DNA of 64,000 bases from Virgibacillus profundi (GTDB taxonomy: Bacteria > Bacillota > Bacilli > Bacillales > Amphibacillaceae). Both the position numbers and the translations under genes were made by a program. The stretch lies in the NCBI RefSeq assembly GCF_002287375.1, contig NZ_NPOA01000006.1:62001-126000 (forward strand). The letters run 5' to 3'. A model generated the notes under the pieces. That model searched no databases. It saw only the letters and a program-made list of their open reading frames with translations, and was not told where the DNA came from. Of this stretch, positions 33,130-42,070 are shown piece after piece (the first letter of the stretch is position 1; every line of letters begins with the position of its first letter).

Positions 33130-33163
33130 TATAATATACTAGTGGTTAAATAAGGAGAATTAT

Positions 33164-33649
33164 ATGCGGGAAATTAAGTTATCAAATGGGCAAACAGTTG
33201 AGGTCGAATGTTTGAGTTGTGCATTAACAAGTGGAATGATAGATCCGGACGGCGGTATAATCATGGAAACCGAGCATTTTCATGCCCATCAGGATGTTGC
33301 ATATCCTATAGTAGGATTAGTAATATTAGCTTCAAAACGGCATATTACTTGTTTCGATGAATTAAACGAAGCAGAAAAACTCGATTACATAAATTGCTTA
33401 ACTAAAATTCGAAAAGCGCTACGAAAGGTATTAGGAATTGAATACGTATACTATTTTTATAATGAAGATACAACTCATCATTTCCATACATGGATGGTTC
33501 CAAGATATGAGTGGATGTATGAATTTGGGCGTTCGGTGGAGTCAGTCAGACCGGTTTTATTACATGCTAGAAATGAGATGAATGATGGTGGAAATCTGGC
33601 TAATGTCATATTAGGGATTGATAAACTAAAGAACGAATTGAATGTTTAA
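33164..33649 (+). CDS. HIT-like superfamily protein
   Basis: A 161-residue protein of the histidine-triad fold, nucleotide hydrolases or transferases. The motif HHFHTWMVPR near residues 105-114 corresponds to HxHxH-phi-phi, with Trp in place of the last His, as in GalT/HIT-like relatives. Other conserved parts are FHAHQDVAYPIVGLVILA and KRHITCFDELNEAE. AAGGAG is 7 bases upstream. The substrate is unknown, and the His-to-Trp change makes classical HIT activity uncertain. Confidence 0.75.
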   Translation: MREIKLSNGQTVEVECLSCALTSGMIDPDGGIIMETEHFHAHQDVAYPIVGLVILASKRHITCFDELNEAEKLDYINCLTKIRKALRKVLGIEYVYYFYNEDTTHHFHTWMVPRYEWMYEFGRSVESVRPVLLHARNEMNDGGNLANVILGIDKLKNELNV

Positions 33650-33716
33650 CTGTATATTTAGTAAATAAAAGTAGAAAATGATACAAAATTAATTTCACAA
33701 TACGAGGTGAATTCCA

Positions 33717-34139
33717 ATGAAAATACAAGGTATCAATCATCTTCTATTTTCTGTATCAAATATAGAAACAGCCATAAACTTTTATCAAAATGTTTTTGAT
33801 GCCAAGCTTTTAGTAAAAGGAAAAAGCACTGCCTATTTTGACCTTAATGGTTTATGGTTAGCACTGAACGAGGAAAAAAGTATTTCGCGAAATGACATTC
33901 ACGAGTCATATACGCATTTGGCATTTTCTATGGATGAGAAGGATTTTGAAGAGATGTATAACAAGCTAGAGAAGCTTGAAGTAAATATTCTTACTGGACG
34001 TCCGAGGGATAAACGTGATAAAAAGTCCATCTATTTCACTGACCCGGATGGTCATAAATTTGAATTTCACACTGGGACTCTAAATGATCGATTGGATTTT
34101 TATAAACAGGAAAAAACGCATATGGAATTCTTTGATTAA
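33717..34139 (+). CDS. fosB: FosB metallothiol transferase (fosfomycin resistance)
   Basis: A 140-residue cytoplasmic vicinal-oxygen-chelate enzyme that adds bacillithiol to fosfomycin, opening its epoxide. The sequence follows FosB closely from INHLLFSVSN to YKQEKTHMEFF. The metal ligands are His8, His67 (YTHLAFS) and Glu116 (FEFHTG). The Arg/Lys phosphate loop GRPRDKRDKKSIYF is also present. The ATG has GAGGTG 9 bases upstream. A second glyoxalase-fold gene follows after 13 bases. The likely bacillithiol-transferase yfiT is at 48.4 kb. Confidence 0.93.
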   Translation: MKIQGINHLLFSVSNIETAINFYQNVFDAKLLVKGKSTAYFDLNGLWLALNEEKSISRNDIHESYTHLAFSMDEKDFEEMYNKLEKLEVNILTGRPRDKRDKKSIYFTDPDGHKFEFHTGTLNDRLDFYKQEKTHMEFFD

Positions 34140-34152
34140 ATGGGGGATAAAA

Positions 34153-34539
34153 ATGGAATTAACGCATACTCGTCTACTTGTAGACAATTATAAAGAATGT
34201 TTTATATTTTACCGTGACATCTTGGGATTTGAAGTAAGCTGGGGTGATGAAAACTCTTTGTATGGAGATTTTCAGGTCAGCGAAAATATCAAATTAGGAT
34301 TATTTGAACGCAGACAGATGGTCAGTGCTATAGATGAAGAATATAGACCTGCTCTAAATGCCCAAGACAAAACAGTACTGATTTTTAAGGTGGATAATGT
34401 GGACAGTAAGTACAAAGAATTATTGAATAAAGTTGAATTCATCACGGGTCCCACTGAGCAACAGGACTGGGGAATTAAGGTTGCTCATTTTAGAGATCCT
34501 GCTGATAATCTTGTAGAAATATATGAACATTTAGATTGA
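34153..34539 (+). CDS. Glyoxalase/bleomycin-resistance (VOC) family protein
   Basis: A 128-residue VOC-fold protein. ELTHTRLLVDNYKECFIFYR opens the first beta-alpha-beta module and VAHFRDPADNLVEIYE ends the second. The glyoxalase metal positions are only partly conserved (His4 and the final Glu), so catalysis is uncertain. The ATG at 34153 has GGGGG 6 bases before it, whereas an upstream in-frame start within fosB lacks one. It probably shares the fosB transcript. Confidence 0.8.
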   Translation: MELTHTRLLVDNYKECFIFYRDILGFEVSWGDENSLYGDFQVSENIKLGLFERRQMVSAIDEEYRPALNAQDKTVLIFKVDNVDSKYKELLNKVEFITGPTEQQDWGIKVAHFRDPADNLVEIYEHLD

Positions 34540-34628
34540 GTATACCATCACTATGGAAATTTCAAACGAGGAAATGAGAAAAATTTCAAGAAGAAATAAT
34601 CGGATATATGCATTAATGGAGGGATTTA

Positions 34629-35195
34629 ATGAAGAAAGCTCCAATAATTATTATTTGTGTAGTTGTATTATTAGGTGCAGTAGGATGGGGAGCTTATAAG
34701 TGGTTAAGTAAACAGGAAAATGCACAGGTAAATAACGAGGAATCATCTGAAGAAAATGAAGCAGAAAGAGAAGAACTTGCCGAACAGAGAGAAGAGATAC
34801 AAGGTGTCATTACTGAAGAGAATCTGACAGAGTTTAATGAAAAAGGACTCAATCCATTTGGTCAGGAGAAACAAAAGAATGAATTAACCGATAATACATA
34901 TCAGGAATATATCCATGGAATGTCACATCAGAAAGTAAAAGCAAATAAGAAATGGGGCTTCTATGAGATTCATCCACAGCGTATCGAGTGGCTTTTGGAT
35001 GGATTGGATGAAGTTGATGTAAAACATGAAAATGTGTACCGGGATATTTTGGGGAAATGGAATGCTGGTGATTTTGCAACTGCAGACCATGATCATAATG
35101 CAATCTGGGAATTGCAGGAAGGCACTGTTGGAAGAGCAACAGGTATATTAAGTGCCGGGGAGGAACAGGAATATGTGAATAGTAATTCGGATTAA
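34629..35195 (+). CDS. DUF6241 family membrane-anchored protein
   Basis: A 188-residue protein with an N-terminal transmembrane anchor (about 5-26), an acidic Glu-rich linker (about 32-65), and a C-terminal domain with YIHGMSHQKVKANKKWGFYE, HPQRIEWLLDGLD and ADHDHNAIWELQEGTVGRAT. This pattern fits the DUF6241 family as I recall it. The domain faces outside the cell. GGAGGGA precedes the ATG. Function unknown. Confidence 0.75.
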   Translation: MKKAPIIIICVVVLLGAVGWGAYKWLSKQENAQVNNEESSEENEAEREELAEQREEIQGVITEENLTEFNEKGLNPFGQEKQKNELTDNTYQEYIHGMSHQKVKANKKWGFYEIHPQRIEWLLDGLDEVDVKHENVYRDILGKWNAGDFATADHDHNAIWELQEGTVGRATGILSAGEEQEYVNSNSD

Positions 35196-35276
35196 TGAAT
35201 AGAGAATATTTCTTTAATCCGAAAGTATTTTTTCAGCATTTACTATAATTAACTTCTCAAAAATCTCACACAATGA

Positions 35277-35305
35277 AAAGCCGCTTCACAGGCAGAAGCG
35301 ACTTT
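35277..35305 (-). terminator. Terminator of the DUF6376-like lipoprotein gene
   Basis: Stem CGCTTC/GAAGCG with flanking AAAG/CTTT. A T run follows on the minus strand. Confidence 0.7.
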
Positions 35306-35308
35306 CCA

Positions 35309-35746
35309 TTATAATCCTAACTCTTCAATTTGATTCATAAGACCTGTTATATTTTCGATGGTCTGATATATTTCTGATTCCTGTAATTTCTCAACAGCAA
35401 CCTCACCATTTTCCATGACATTATTTGTGATGTCCAGCAGCTGTTGATTTTTCTCTTCTAAATTTTGGTGAATATCATCAGCAATACCAGGAACTTCAAC
35501 ATTATTGAATTCCGTAATTGTGTCTTCTAGTGATGTCAGTTTCGATTCTAATTCGGCTTTTGCTTCTGGATTATTAGCAGCTTCTTGCACAAGGGAAGAA
35601 GTATCTTCTGCAAAGGTACTTAATTCATTTATATATTCAGTAGCTTCAGTAGCATAATTTATCGAGTCATTAGCTTCTTCGAGGAAAGAACATCCACTAA
35701 GAAGGAAAAATACAGATACAAATATTATACTAATAATTTTTTTCAT
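35309..35746 (-). CDS. DUF6376 family lipoprotein
   Basis: A 145-residue surface lipoprotein. The signal peptide ends in LLSGC (Cys18), and the rest is alpha-helical and acidic, with the DUF6376 start SFLEEANDSINYATEATEYI. The start at 35746 has AAAAGGAG upstream. The longer in-frame start at 35788 lacks one. Function unknown, though such helical lipoproteins are common in Bacillaceae. Confidence 0.8.
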   Translation of the reverse strand: MKKIISIIFVSVFFLLSGCSFLEEANDSINYATEATEYINELSTFAEDTSSLVQEAANNPEAKAELESKLTSLEDTITEFNNVEVPGIADDIHQNLEEKNQQLLDITNNVMENGEVAVEKLQESEIYQTIENITGLMNQIEELGL

Positions 35747-35926
35747 AATATTCTCCTTTTCAATTTTAATGTAGTAATAACTTAGCATTTTATCAATGAT
35801 ATGTATATGTAAAAATTTGCCAATGGCACACTGTCAATTTGTGAGACAGATCACATTTCTTGATGTTTCCATATATCTTTGCTAATAATATTGTATGTCA
35901 ATCAACTAGGGTAAACGGAGGAATAT

Positions 35927-36484
35927 ATGATGAAATTAGTAGCAATGGTAGGAAGTAACAGAAAAGATTCATACAATATGAAACTCGCTTCATTTATGCA
36001 AAAAAGATATCATGAAAAGATAGAAATTGAGATTCTGCCGATTGGTCAGCTTCCTTTCTATAATCAGGATGATGAACTGAATCCACCGGCAATTGTTGAA
36101 GATATTCGGAGTAAAATTAAAAAAAGTGATGGAATTTTGTTTGCAACACCAGAGTACAATGCTTCTATTTCAGGGCTGATGAAAAATGCAATTGACTGGT
36201 TTTCGCGTGTGGACAAAGTAATGGTAAATAAGCCGGCGATGATTGTTGGTGCATCCATGGGGAAATTGGGCACTGTAAAAGCTCAGATGCAGCTTCGCCA
36301 GATATTAAATGCACCAGGTGTTGGTACAATTACATTACCTGGAAATGAAGTCTATGTTGGAAGTGTGCATGAAAAAATAGATGGAAACGGTAATTTGAAC
36401 GATGAACAAACGGTTCAATTTATCGATTCTGTCGTAGATAATTTTATTAATTGGATTGAGAAAGTAGGCGTCTTAAATAAATAA
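35927..36484 (+). CDS. NADPH-dependent FMN reductase family protein
   Basis: A 185-residue flavodoxin-like oxidoreductase. It contains KLVAMVGSNRKDSYNMKLA (phosphate-binding loop), FATPEYNASISGLMKNAIDW (the family signature PEYNxSxPGxLKNAxDW) and a C-terminal dimer region. It reduces FMN, quinones or azo compounds using NAD(P)H. GGAGG precedes two consecutive ATG codons, and the second may be the true start. It is 27 bases before an ABC ATPase gene. Confidence 0.9.
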   Translation: MMKLVAMVGSNRKDSYNMKLASFMQKRYHEKIEIEILPIGQLPFYNQDDELNPPAIVEDIRSKIKKSDGILFATPEYNASISGLMKNAIDWFSRVDKVMVNKPAMIVGASMGKLGTVKAQMQLRQILNAPGVGTITLPGNEVYVGSVHEKIDGNGNLNDEQTVQFIDSVVDNFINWIEKVGVLNK

Positions 36485-36511
36485 CAGCTTCGCCCAAGGG
36501 AGTTAGGTACA

Positions 36512-37300
36512 ATGTCTGATAGCATAAATATAGAAGATGTTTCATGGAAAAGACAAACGAAAACAATTCTTTCGCATGTGAACTGGAAAGTGAAAACAGG
36601 TCAGCACTGGGCTGTACTTGGTTTAAATGGTTCAGGCAAAACCACGCTGCTTAATATAATAAATGGTTATATTTGGCCAACGACAGGTGACGTCAGGGTG
36701 CTGGGGAAACAATTTGGCAAAACGGATCTTAGAGAATTAAGAAAATCGATCGGCTGGGTCAGCTCTTCACTTCAGGAGAGGATTAAAGAAACAGAATTAG
36801 CCGAAAATATTGTTGTGAGTGGAAAATATGCATCTATTGGACTGTATGAAAGTCCCTCTGAAGCGGATTATCAAAAAGCATCGGAAATTATGCAACAGCT
36901 TGGCTGCAGTAATTTGGCGGGGCGAACGTATCAGACATGTTCCCAGGGAGAAAGGCAAAAAATCTTGATTGCACGTGGGTTAATGAGCTCACCGGAGTTG
37001 CTCATATTGGATGAACCCTGTAGTGGACTTGATTTTATTGCCAGGGAGGATTTATTGTCAGCAATAACGGAGTTGGCAAATAAGGAAAACACTCCAACAA
37101 TTATATTTGTTACTCATCACATAGAAGAGATATTGCCCATTTTTTCACATACGCTTTTATTACGAGATGGGAAAGTATTTGATAAAGGTGATAATGAACA
37201 GGTGTTAACAGGTGACCGCTTATCTCATTTTTTTAGCAAACCCGTTCAAATAAAGTGGCATAAAGATCGGCCTTGGATGACACTCCTAGATGAATCATGA
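36512..37300 (+). CDS. ABC transporter ATP-binding protein, YlmA/ModF-like
   Basis: A 262-residue ATPase. Walker A GLNGSGKTT (about 37-45), signature CSQGERQK, Walker B LLILDEPCSGLD and H-loop FVTHHIEE are in order. The VSWKRQTKTILSHVNWKVKTGQHWAVLG start resembles the YlmA/PhnK-like group. No membrane partner gene is adjacent. Such orphan ATPases may pair with distant permeases or have non-transport roles. The start has GGGAG about 11 bases upstream. Confidence 0.85.
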   Translation: MSDSINIEDVSWKRQTKTILSHVNWKVKTGQHWAVLGLNGSGKTTLLNIINGYIWPTTGDVRVLGKQFGKTDLRELRKSIGWVSSSLQERIKETELAENIVVSGKYASIGLYESPSEADYQKASEIMQQLGCSNLAGRTYQTCSQGERQKILIARGLMSSPELLILDEPCSGLDFIAREDLLSAITELANKENTPTIIFVTHHIEEILPIFSHTLLLRDGKVFDKGDNEQVLTGDRLSHFFSKPVQIKWHKDRPWMTLLDES

Positions 37301-37320
37301 AAAGGATTGTGCAGAGATTT

Positions 37321-37353
37321 AAAGGCTGTTCGATCAAATGGATCGAACAGCCT
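37321..37353. terminator. Terminator shared by the ABC ATPase and the convergent lipoprotein gene
   Basis: Perfect stem AAAGGCTGTTCGATC and its complement around a 5-base loop, flanked by A-rich and T-rich bases. Confidence 0.8.
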
Positions 37354-37362
37354 TTAGTCAGC

Positions 37363-37926
37363 TTATTTCCTATATACCTTCTCCGTACCATTTGAAAAAT
37401 CAACTTCCAGTTCAACATTTTTGGCATCATCAGGAATGCTGAATGCTTCACTTACGGCAGCTAGTACATCTTCATCTGCTGTACTTTCATCAAAATCAAA
37501 GTTTGAAAATATTTTATCAAGTTCCTCCATTGCGGCATCACCTTGAAGGTTAATGTTTTGTGTTTTATCCTCATACGATGCTTCTGTCTCATTTGTTTCA
37601 TGATCATAGTCAACATCTAAGGTATCATTCGTATCATCAAAATCAGCCTCTAAAGAAAACCCGGTAAATGCATAAGCTGTGTTTCCATTTGAATCTGAAG
37701 TGTTGTCATCATTATCGTTATCGTTATCGTTCTCAGTATTGTTATCATCATTATTATTGTCATTCGTCTCGGTGTTGGTATTGCCGTCATCATTATTCGT
37801 GTCTTCCTGCTGTGTATTATCAGTTGTATTTTGTGGCGGATTTTCTACCTCGTCATCATCCCCGCAAGCCGTAAGTATTAATCCAATAAATAAAAGAGGA
37901 AATAGCCATTTCATTTTATTTGTCAT
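37363..37926 (-). CDS. YusW-like lipoprotein
   Basis: A 187-residue lipoprotein. Signal peptide with LTAC (Cys21), then an extreme low-complexity Asn/Asp/Thr spacer (about residues 30-80), and a C-terminal YusW-type domain (FTGFSLEADFDDTNDTLDVD, LQGDAAMEELDKIFSNFDFD, LEVDFSNGTEKVYR). The spacer's GAT/AAC repeats give spurious open frames on the other strand. It is probably displayed across the cell wall. Function unknown. It has a moderate ribosome site. Confidence 0.85.
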   Translation of the reverse strand: MTNKMKWLFPLLFIGLILTACGDDDEVENPPQNTTDNTQQEDTNNDDGNTNTETNDNNNDDNNTENDNDNDNDDNTSDSNGNTAYAFTGFSLEADFDDTNDTLDVDYDHETNETEASYEDKTQNINLQGDAAMEELDKIFSNFDFDESTADEDVLAAVSEAFSIPDDAKNVELEVDFSNGTEKVYRK

Positions 37927-38047
37927 TACCGATCACTCCAATCATATCATTATATTTATTAATATTACCTGTATGGGAAAATTTAAACTTGGGGTCTATT
38001 AGAAAAGCTCTATACTAAACTTTATTGTTTTTTACCTTCACAGTTTC

Positions 38048-38468
38048 TATAAAGTACGACATAGTGAAAATTCATTTGCAAACGCTGGTTGAGAGCAGGG
38101 ATTCGCTACGGAAACACATTTCGCTTTCCGCGGGCGGCTGGTGAGCCTCCTCGTGCTAGGCACTCGGGGGTCTCACCTATGCCTTTCCTCCCGCAGGAGT
38201 CTTCAATGTGTTTCCTCCGCTGGATTTCCGGTTACTCCCGATGTACTGCATTAGTAATCAATTTTCAAAACATCAAACCACTCCACCAGTCCGGGTGAGC
38301 GGAGGGCGGTGACTCCTGCGGGAATAGCACGTGTCCGAAGACCCCGCAGAGTGGGTTTCTCGAGGAGGCTAAGGCCGTGCCCGCGGAAAGCATCCGCCCG
38401 CAGCGATCCCGGACGGCGACAATAGCACATGTTATTGGATTCAATCCCGATTTACTTCGTAGTTTATA
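38048..38468. repeat. Composite dispersed repeat, copy 2
   Basis: A 421-bp element with imperfect 16-bp terminal inverted repeats (38048-38063 and 38453-38468, 13 of 16 matching). Module A (reverse) has arms 38110-38120/38205-38215 (GGAAACACATT/AATGTGTTTCC). Module B (forward) has arms 38289-38295/38408-38414 (GTCCGGG/CCCGGAC) and 38304-38309/38394-38399 (GGGCGG/CCGCCC). The conserved core GACTCCTGCGGGAATAGCAC and GCCCGCGGAAAGC is shared with copy 1 at 1865-2292. This stretch and its edges fill the nearly 700-base gap between the YusW-like gene and the aldo-keto reductase. No gene is present. Confidence 0.8.
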
Positions 38469-38610
38469 TCGACTATGGTGCAGATAAAAATAATCTATGC
38501 GAAAACAGCCATTAGAAAAGACAAGATACTAAACCATCCGAATCACCTTCCTATAAAACCTTTCCATAAAATGCTAGAATGGATGAATCAAACAAATGAG
38601 GTGCTTTTTA

Positions 38611-39528
38611 ATGAAAAAAATGAAGTTGGGCAAAAGTAATTTGGAAGTATCCAATATTTCTTTGGGATGTATGCGGATGAGTGAACTATCGATAAAAGAA
38701 GCGGAAACAGTTATTCGTAATGCTATGGAACTTGGAATTGACTTTTTTGACCATGCGGATATTTATGGTGGTGGTCAATCGGAAGAAATATTTGCTGAAG
38801 GAATTGGAATGAACCCAGCTGTAAGAGAAAATATGTTTTTGCAGACGAAAGCTGGTATTCGCAAAGGGTATTTTGACTTTTCTAAAGAACATATTATAGA
38901 AGCGGTTGATGGGAGCCTTAAGCGGTTGAAAACGGATTATATTGATACTTTCTTGCTTCATCGTCCGGATGCACTGGTTGAACCGGAAGAGGTTGCCGAA
39001 GCTTTTACAATGTTGAAAGACAGTGGGAAAGTCCGTCATTTTGGAGTTAGCAATCATAATCCCATGCAAATTGAATTGCTTAAAAAATATGTAGAACAGG
39101 ATTTGATTGTGGATCAATTACAGCTGAGTATTATGCATACAGGGATGATTGATGCAGGACTTCAGGTGAATACAAAACATGACAATTCCATCAACAGGGA
39201 TGATAGTATTCTTGATTATAGCCGCTTAAATGATATGACTGTTCAGGCCTGGTCACCATTCCAATATGGATATTTTGAGGGAGCTTTTATAGATAATGAT
39301 AAATTTCCCGAACTCAATACGAAACTGCAGGAAATTGCCTATCGAAAAGGAGTAAATAAATCTGCAATAGCTATTGCTTGGATTCTCCGTCACCCGGCAA
39401 AAATTCAGGCGGTAGTCGGAACAATGAACCGGGAACGCTTATCTGGTATTGCAAAGGCTTCAGCTATTGAATTGACAAGAGAAGAATGGTATGAAATTTA
39501 TCTTGCTGCAGGGAATGAGCTGCCTTAA
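38611..39528 (+). CDS. Aldo/keto reductase
   Basis: A 305-residue NADPH-dependent oxidoreductase of the AKR superfamily (YdhF/YcsN-like). Catalytic Asp, Tyr, Lys and His are visible: FFDHADIYGGG (Asp/Tyr), LQTKAG (Lys) and DTFLLHRPD (His). The C-terminal NADPH-binding region VVGTMNRERL is conserved. The ATG at 38611 has GAGGTG 7 bases upstream. It is a single-gene unit downstream of the composite repeat. Confidence 0.92.
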   Translation: MKKMKLGKSNLEVSNISLGCMRMSELSIKEAETVIRNAMELGIDFFDHADIYGGGQSEEIFAEGIGMNPAVRENMFLQTKAGIRKGYFDFSKEHIIEAVDGSLKRLKTDYIDTFLLHRPDALVEPEEVAEAFTMLKDSGKVRHFGVSNHNPMQIELLKKYVEQDLIVDQLQLSIMHTGMIDAGLQVNTKHDNSINRDDSILDYSRLNDMTVQAWSPFQYGYFEGAFIDNDKFPELNTKLQEIAYRKGVNKSAIAIAWILRHPAKIQAVVGTMNRERLSGIAKASAIELTREEWYEIYLAAGNELP

Positions 39529-39683
39529 AAAGTGAGGCGACATTTAACTTTCCAAGACAAGTTGTTAGTGATATGATTATTAATTGTCTCTATCAGACAG
39601 AATAAGGTATGAAATTTTCGTTCTGCAGCAATACATAATTATGGTCTGTGGAAGAATGGTTTAATTTAGAAAGAAGGAATACA

Positions 39684-41102
39684 ATGGGTAATGATCAAGT
39701 TCAGTCCCAAACAGGGGCGCAGGCATTTAATAAAGTTCCGCTTATTATTGTTCTGATTTCAGGTGCATTTGTCGCTATTTTAAATCAGACTCTTTTAGGG
39801 ACTGCTCTGCCCCATATCATGCGGGATTTAAAGGTAGATGAAAATACGGTTCAATGGCTTCAGTCCATTTTTATGCTGGTTAATGGGATTATGATTCCAA
39901 TTACCGCATTTTTTATTGAAAGATTTACAACAAGAGGTTTATTTCTTACAGCAATGAGTATTTTTGGCTTGGGTACATTAATTTGTGCCATAGCTCCGGA
40001 TTTCGGCTTTTTGTTAGCGGGTAGAGTCCTGCAGGCAGCCGGCGCTGGAATCATCATGCCATTAATGCAAACACTGATGTTTCTTATATTTCCGATTGAA
40101 AAACGAGGGTCAGCCATGGGGATGTTCGGTTTGGTTATTGCCTTCGCGCCAGCTATAGGCCCAACGTTATCTGGTTGGCTTGTGGAGCATTTCCCATGGA
40201 GAAGTTTATTTTATGTCATCCTGCCAATCGTTATTATAGATATCGTGGTTGCTTATTTCATATTAAAAAATATTACCAAAAGGACATTTCCAAAGGTTGA
40301 TACCCTATCAATTATCTTATCCACCTTAGGATTTGGTGGTTTGCTGTATGGATTCAGTACAGCCGGAAGCAGCGGTTGGGCAAGCATTCCAGTTGTTATA
40401 TCTATGATCATTGGTTCGATTACATTGACCTGGTTTATCCTCAGACAGCTGAATTTGAAACAGCCAATTCTCGAGTTTAGGGTATTTAAATATTCTATTT
40501 TCACCTTAACTACTGCCCTCGGTATGACAGTATTTATGGCTTTGATTGGGACTGCGATTATCGTACCAATATTCATGCAGAATATGCTTGGTTTCTCTGC
40601 TGTGGAATCAGGGTTAGCATTAATGCCTGGTGCAATAATTATGGGTCTGATGAATCCTGTCACCGGAAGATTATTTGATAAATTTGGTGCCAGATGGCTT
40701 TCAATTATTGGGTTATCTATTTTAGTTGTAACAACATTTATGTTTGCTGTTTTTACAAAAGATACAACGTTTACGTATATTGCTGTCGTTAATGCTGTCA
40801 GAATGCTCGGTATTGCGATGGTGATGATGCCTGTCACAACAGCTGGTCTGAATCAGCTTCCAACTAATTTAATACCACATGGAACAGCGATGAATAATAC
40901 GATGCGTCAGATGGCAGGTGCTGTTGGAACCGCACTGCTTGTAACGTTGATGACGAACAATGCTGTGCCAGGTGAAGGAATTGAAGGAGCAATTCATGGT
41001 GTGAATGTATCCTTCTTTGTAGCGGGTATATTTGCAGTTGTTGGACTTGTATTGTCCTTCTTTATTAAAAATTCCCGTCCTGGGCTTGGTGATATTCATT
41101 AA
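39684..41102 (+). CDS. MFS drug efflux transporter, DHA2 (EmrB/QacA) family
   Basis: A 472-residue proton-driven multidrug exporter with about 14 transmembrane helices. Motif A-like and motif C elements are present (LNQTLLGTALPHIMRDLKVD near the start; GPTLSGWLVEHFPWRSLFYV, the antiporter motif C region). It resembles B. subtilis LmrB/MdrP-type pumps. The ATG at 39684 has AGAAGGA upstream. No TetR/MarR regulator gene is adjacent. The substrate range cannot be told from sequence. Confidence 0.9.
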   Translation: MGNDQVQSQTGAQAFNKVPLIIVLISGAFVAILNQTLLGTALPHIMRDLKVDENTVQWLQSIFMLVNGIMIPITAFFIERFTTRGLFLTAMSIFGLGTLICAIAPDFGFLLAGRVLQAAGAGIIMPLMQTLMFLIFPIEKRGSAMGMFGLVIAFAPAIGPTLSGWLVEHFPWRSLFYVILPIVIIDIVVAYFILKNITKRTFPKVDTLSIILSTLGFGGLLYGFSTAGSSGWASIPVVISMIIGSITLTWFILRQLNLKQPILEFRVFKYSIFTLTTALGMTVFMALIGTAIIVPIFMQNMLGFSAVESGLALMPGAIIMGLMNPVTGRLFDKFGARWLSIIGLSILVVTTFMFAVFTKDTTFTYIAVVNAVRMLGIAMVMMPVTTAGLNQLPTNLIPHGTAMNNTMRQMAGAVGTALLVTLMTNNAVPGEGIEGAIHGVNVSFFVAGIFAVVGLVLSFFIKNSRPGLGDIH

Positions 41103-41120
41103 TTTCTATATTAATTTAGG

Positions 41121-41155
41121 AGATCTTCAATCTATTGATTGGAGGTCTTTTTTTT
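41121..41155 (+). terminator. Terminator of the MFS gene
   Basis: AGATCTTCAATC pairs with GATTGGAGGTCT (G-U pairs), followed by eight T. Confidence 0.85.
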
Positions 41156-41192
41156 AGGGAGATTTATTTTATAGAACTGATCGCTTCTTGTC

Positions 41193-41231
41193 ACAGGTCA
41201 ACCCTGTTTTAACATATGTTATCCAGGGTTT
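41193..41231 (+). promoter_or_regulatory. Possible mother-cell (sigma-K-like) promoter with palindrome
   Basis: CATATGTTA at 41213-41221 matches the -10 pattern CATAnnnTA, and AC at 41193-41194 lies 18 bp upstream. It is enclosed by an AACCCTG/CAGGGTT inverted repeat. The downstream gene looks like a coat component. Spacing is one base off the usual, so this is tentative. Confidence 0.35.
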
Positions 41232-41254
41232 ACCTTAACAAAGGAGGAAAAATT

Positions 41255-41914
41255 ATGTATTCAAATTATCCTTATATGCATCATCCAAACAGATTTGTAA
41301 ATTATCCTTATTGGCAGTATCCATATGCCGGGATATACAATAATAATTCAATGCTTCCTGATGTCACCGAGCGGCAGCAGGCTGTTAGGGGTCAGGCAAC
41401 ATGGACTGAGGGAGGACAGGTTACACAGTGTGGCATTCCCTGGTCAGATAATCAGTATATGACAGCAGCTGTTGGAACGAATTCTCCTTATCAATGTGGA
41501 CAGACACTTAAAATAAGGAATCTGTCCATACCGGGTCAAAGAGAAGTGCTTGTAACGGTAGTTGATAAAGTTCCGGGATATCCGGCAAACAAAATTAACC
41601 TTCACCGAAGAGCATTTGAAGCACTGGGTACGAACCCAAATGTGGGGATTATAAATGTCACGATTACACCTTCACCGGAATTAGAAGAGGAGAAGTGGGG
41701 AAAATATTTGTTGGAAATTGCACAAACTGCTTATCCGGACTATAACGTTACAGAATATGAAAAAATTGGAGAAAATCAAATAGACCAAACTCAAACACGT
41801 GAAGTCTATGAATATTTATTAACCTCTTCCCAGGGGGATATTAGAGTAAGGGGAACCGTTATTTATGATACACAAACAGATCGGGTCATTTCTTTCGATC
41901 TACGGGAAGTGTGA
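41255..41914 (+). CDS. Double-psi beta-barrel (RlpA-like) protein with DUF3889, likely spore-associated
   Basis: A 219-residue protein. The N-terminus (1-40) is rich in Tyr, Pro, His and Asn (YPYMHHPNRFVNYPYWQYPY), as in spore coat proteins, and there is no signal peptide. Residues 45-140 form a DPBB/RlpA-like domain: GQATWTEGGQVTQCGIPW, YMTAAVGTNSPYQCG, VTVVDKVPGYPANKINLHRR. Residues about 145-219 are DUF3889 (EEEKWGKYLLEIAQTAYPDY). The ATG at 41255 follows AAAGGAGG. A wall- or coat-binding role is inferred. Confidence 0.82.
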   Translation: MYSNYPYMHHPNRFVNYPYWQYPYAGIYNNNSMLPDVTERQQAVRGQATWTEGGQVTQCGIPWSDNQYMTAAVGTNSPYQCGQTLKIRNLSIPGQREVLVTVVDKVPGYPANKINLHRRAFEALGTNPNVGIINVTITPSPELEEEKWGKYLLEIAQTAYPDYNVTEYEKIGENQIDQTQTREVYEYLLTSSQGDIRVRGTVIYDTQTDRVISFDLREV

Positions 41915-41922
41915 ATCATCGA

Positions 41923-41972
41923 AACGATACAGCTCATTCAATATCCTGAGCACTGTATCGTTTTTTATTTTT
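41923..41972 (+). terminator. Terminator of the DPBB gene
   Basis: AACGATACAG..CTCA pairs with TGAG..CTGTATCGTT, followed by TTTTTATTTTT. Confidence 0.85.
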
Positions 41973-42070
41973 AAAAAACTGAAATTTACTTAATAAAAAA
42001 GGGTTTTCAGGAAAAGAATAGAAATTAAAACTTATGATAGATAATTTACGCAAACATATGGGAGGCAATA

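Noticed and set aside
37668-38002. Open frames of 68 and 107 codons on the plus strand
   Set aside because: They are the complement of the Asn/Asp repeat spacer in the YusW-like lipoprotein gene. Ser/Leu/His repeats and no ribosome site.
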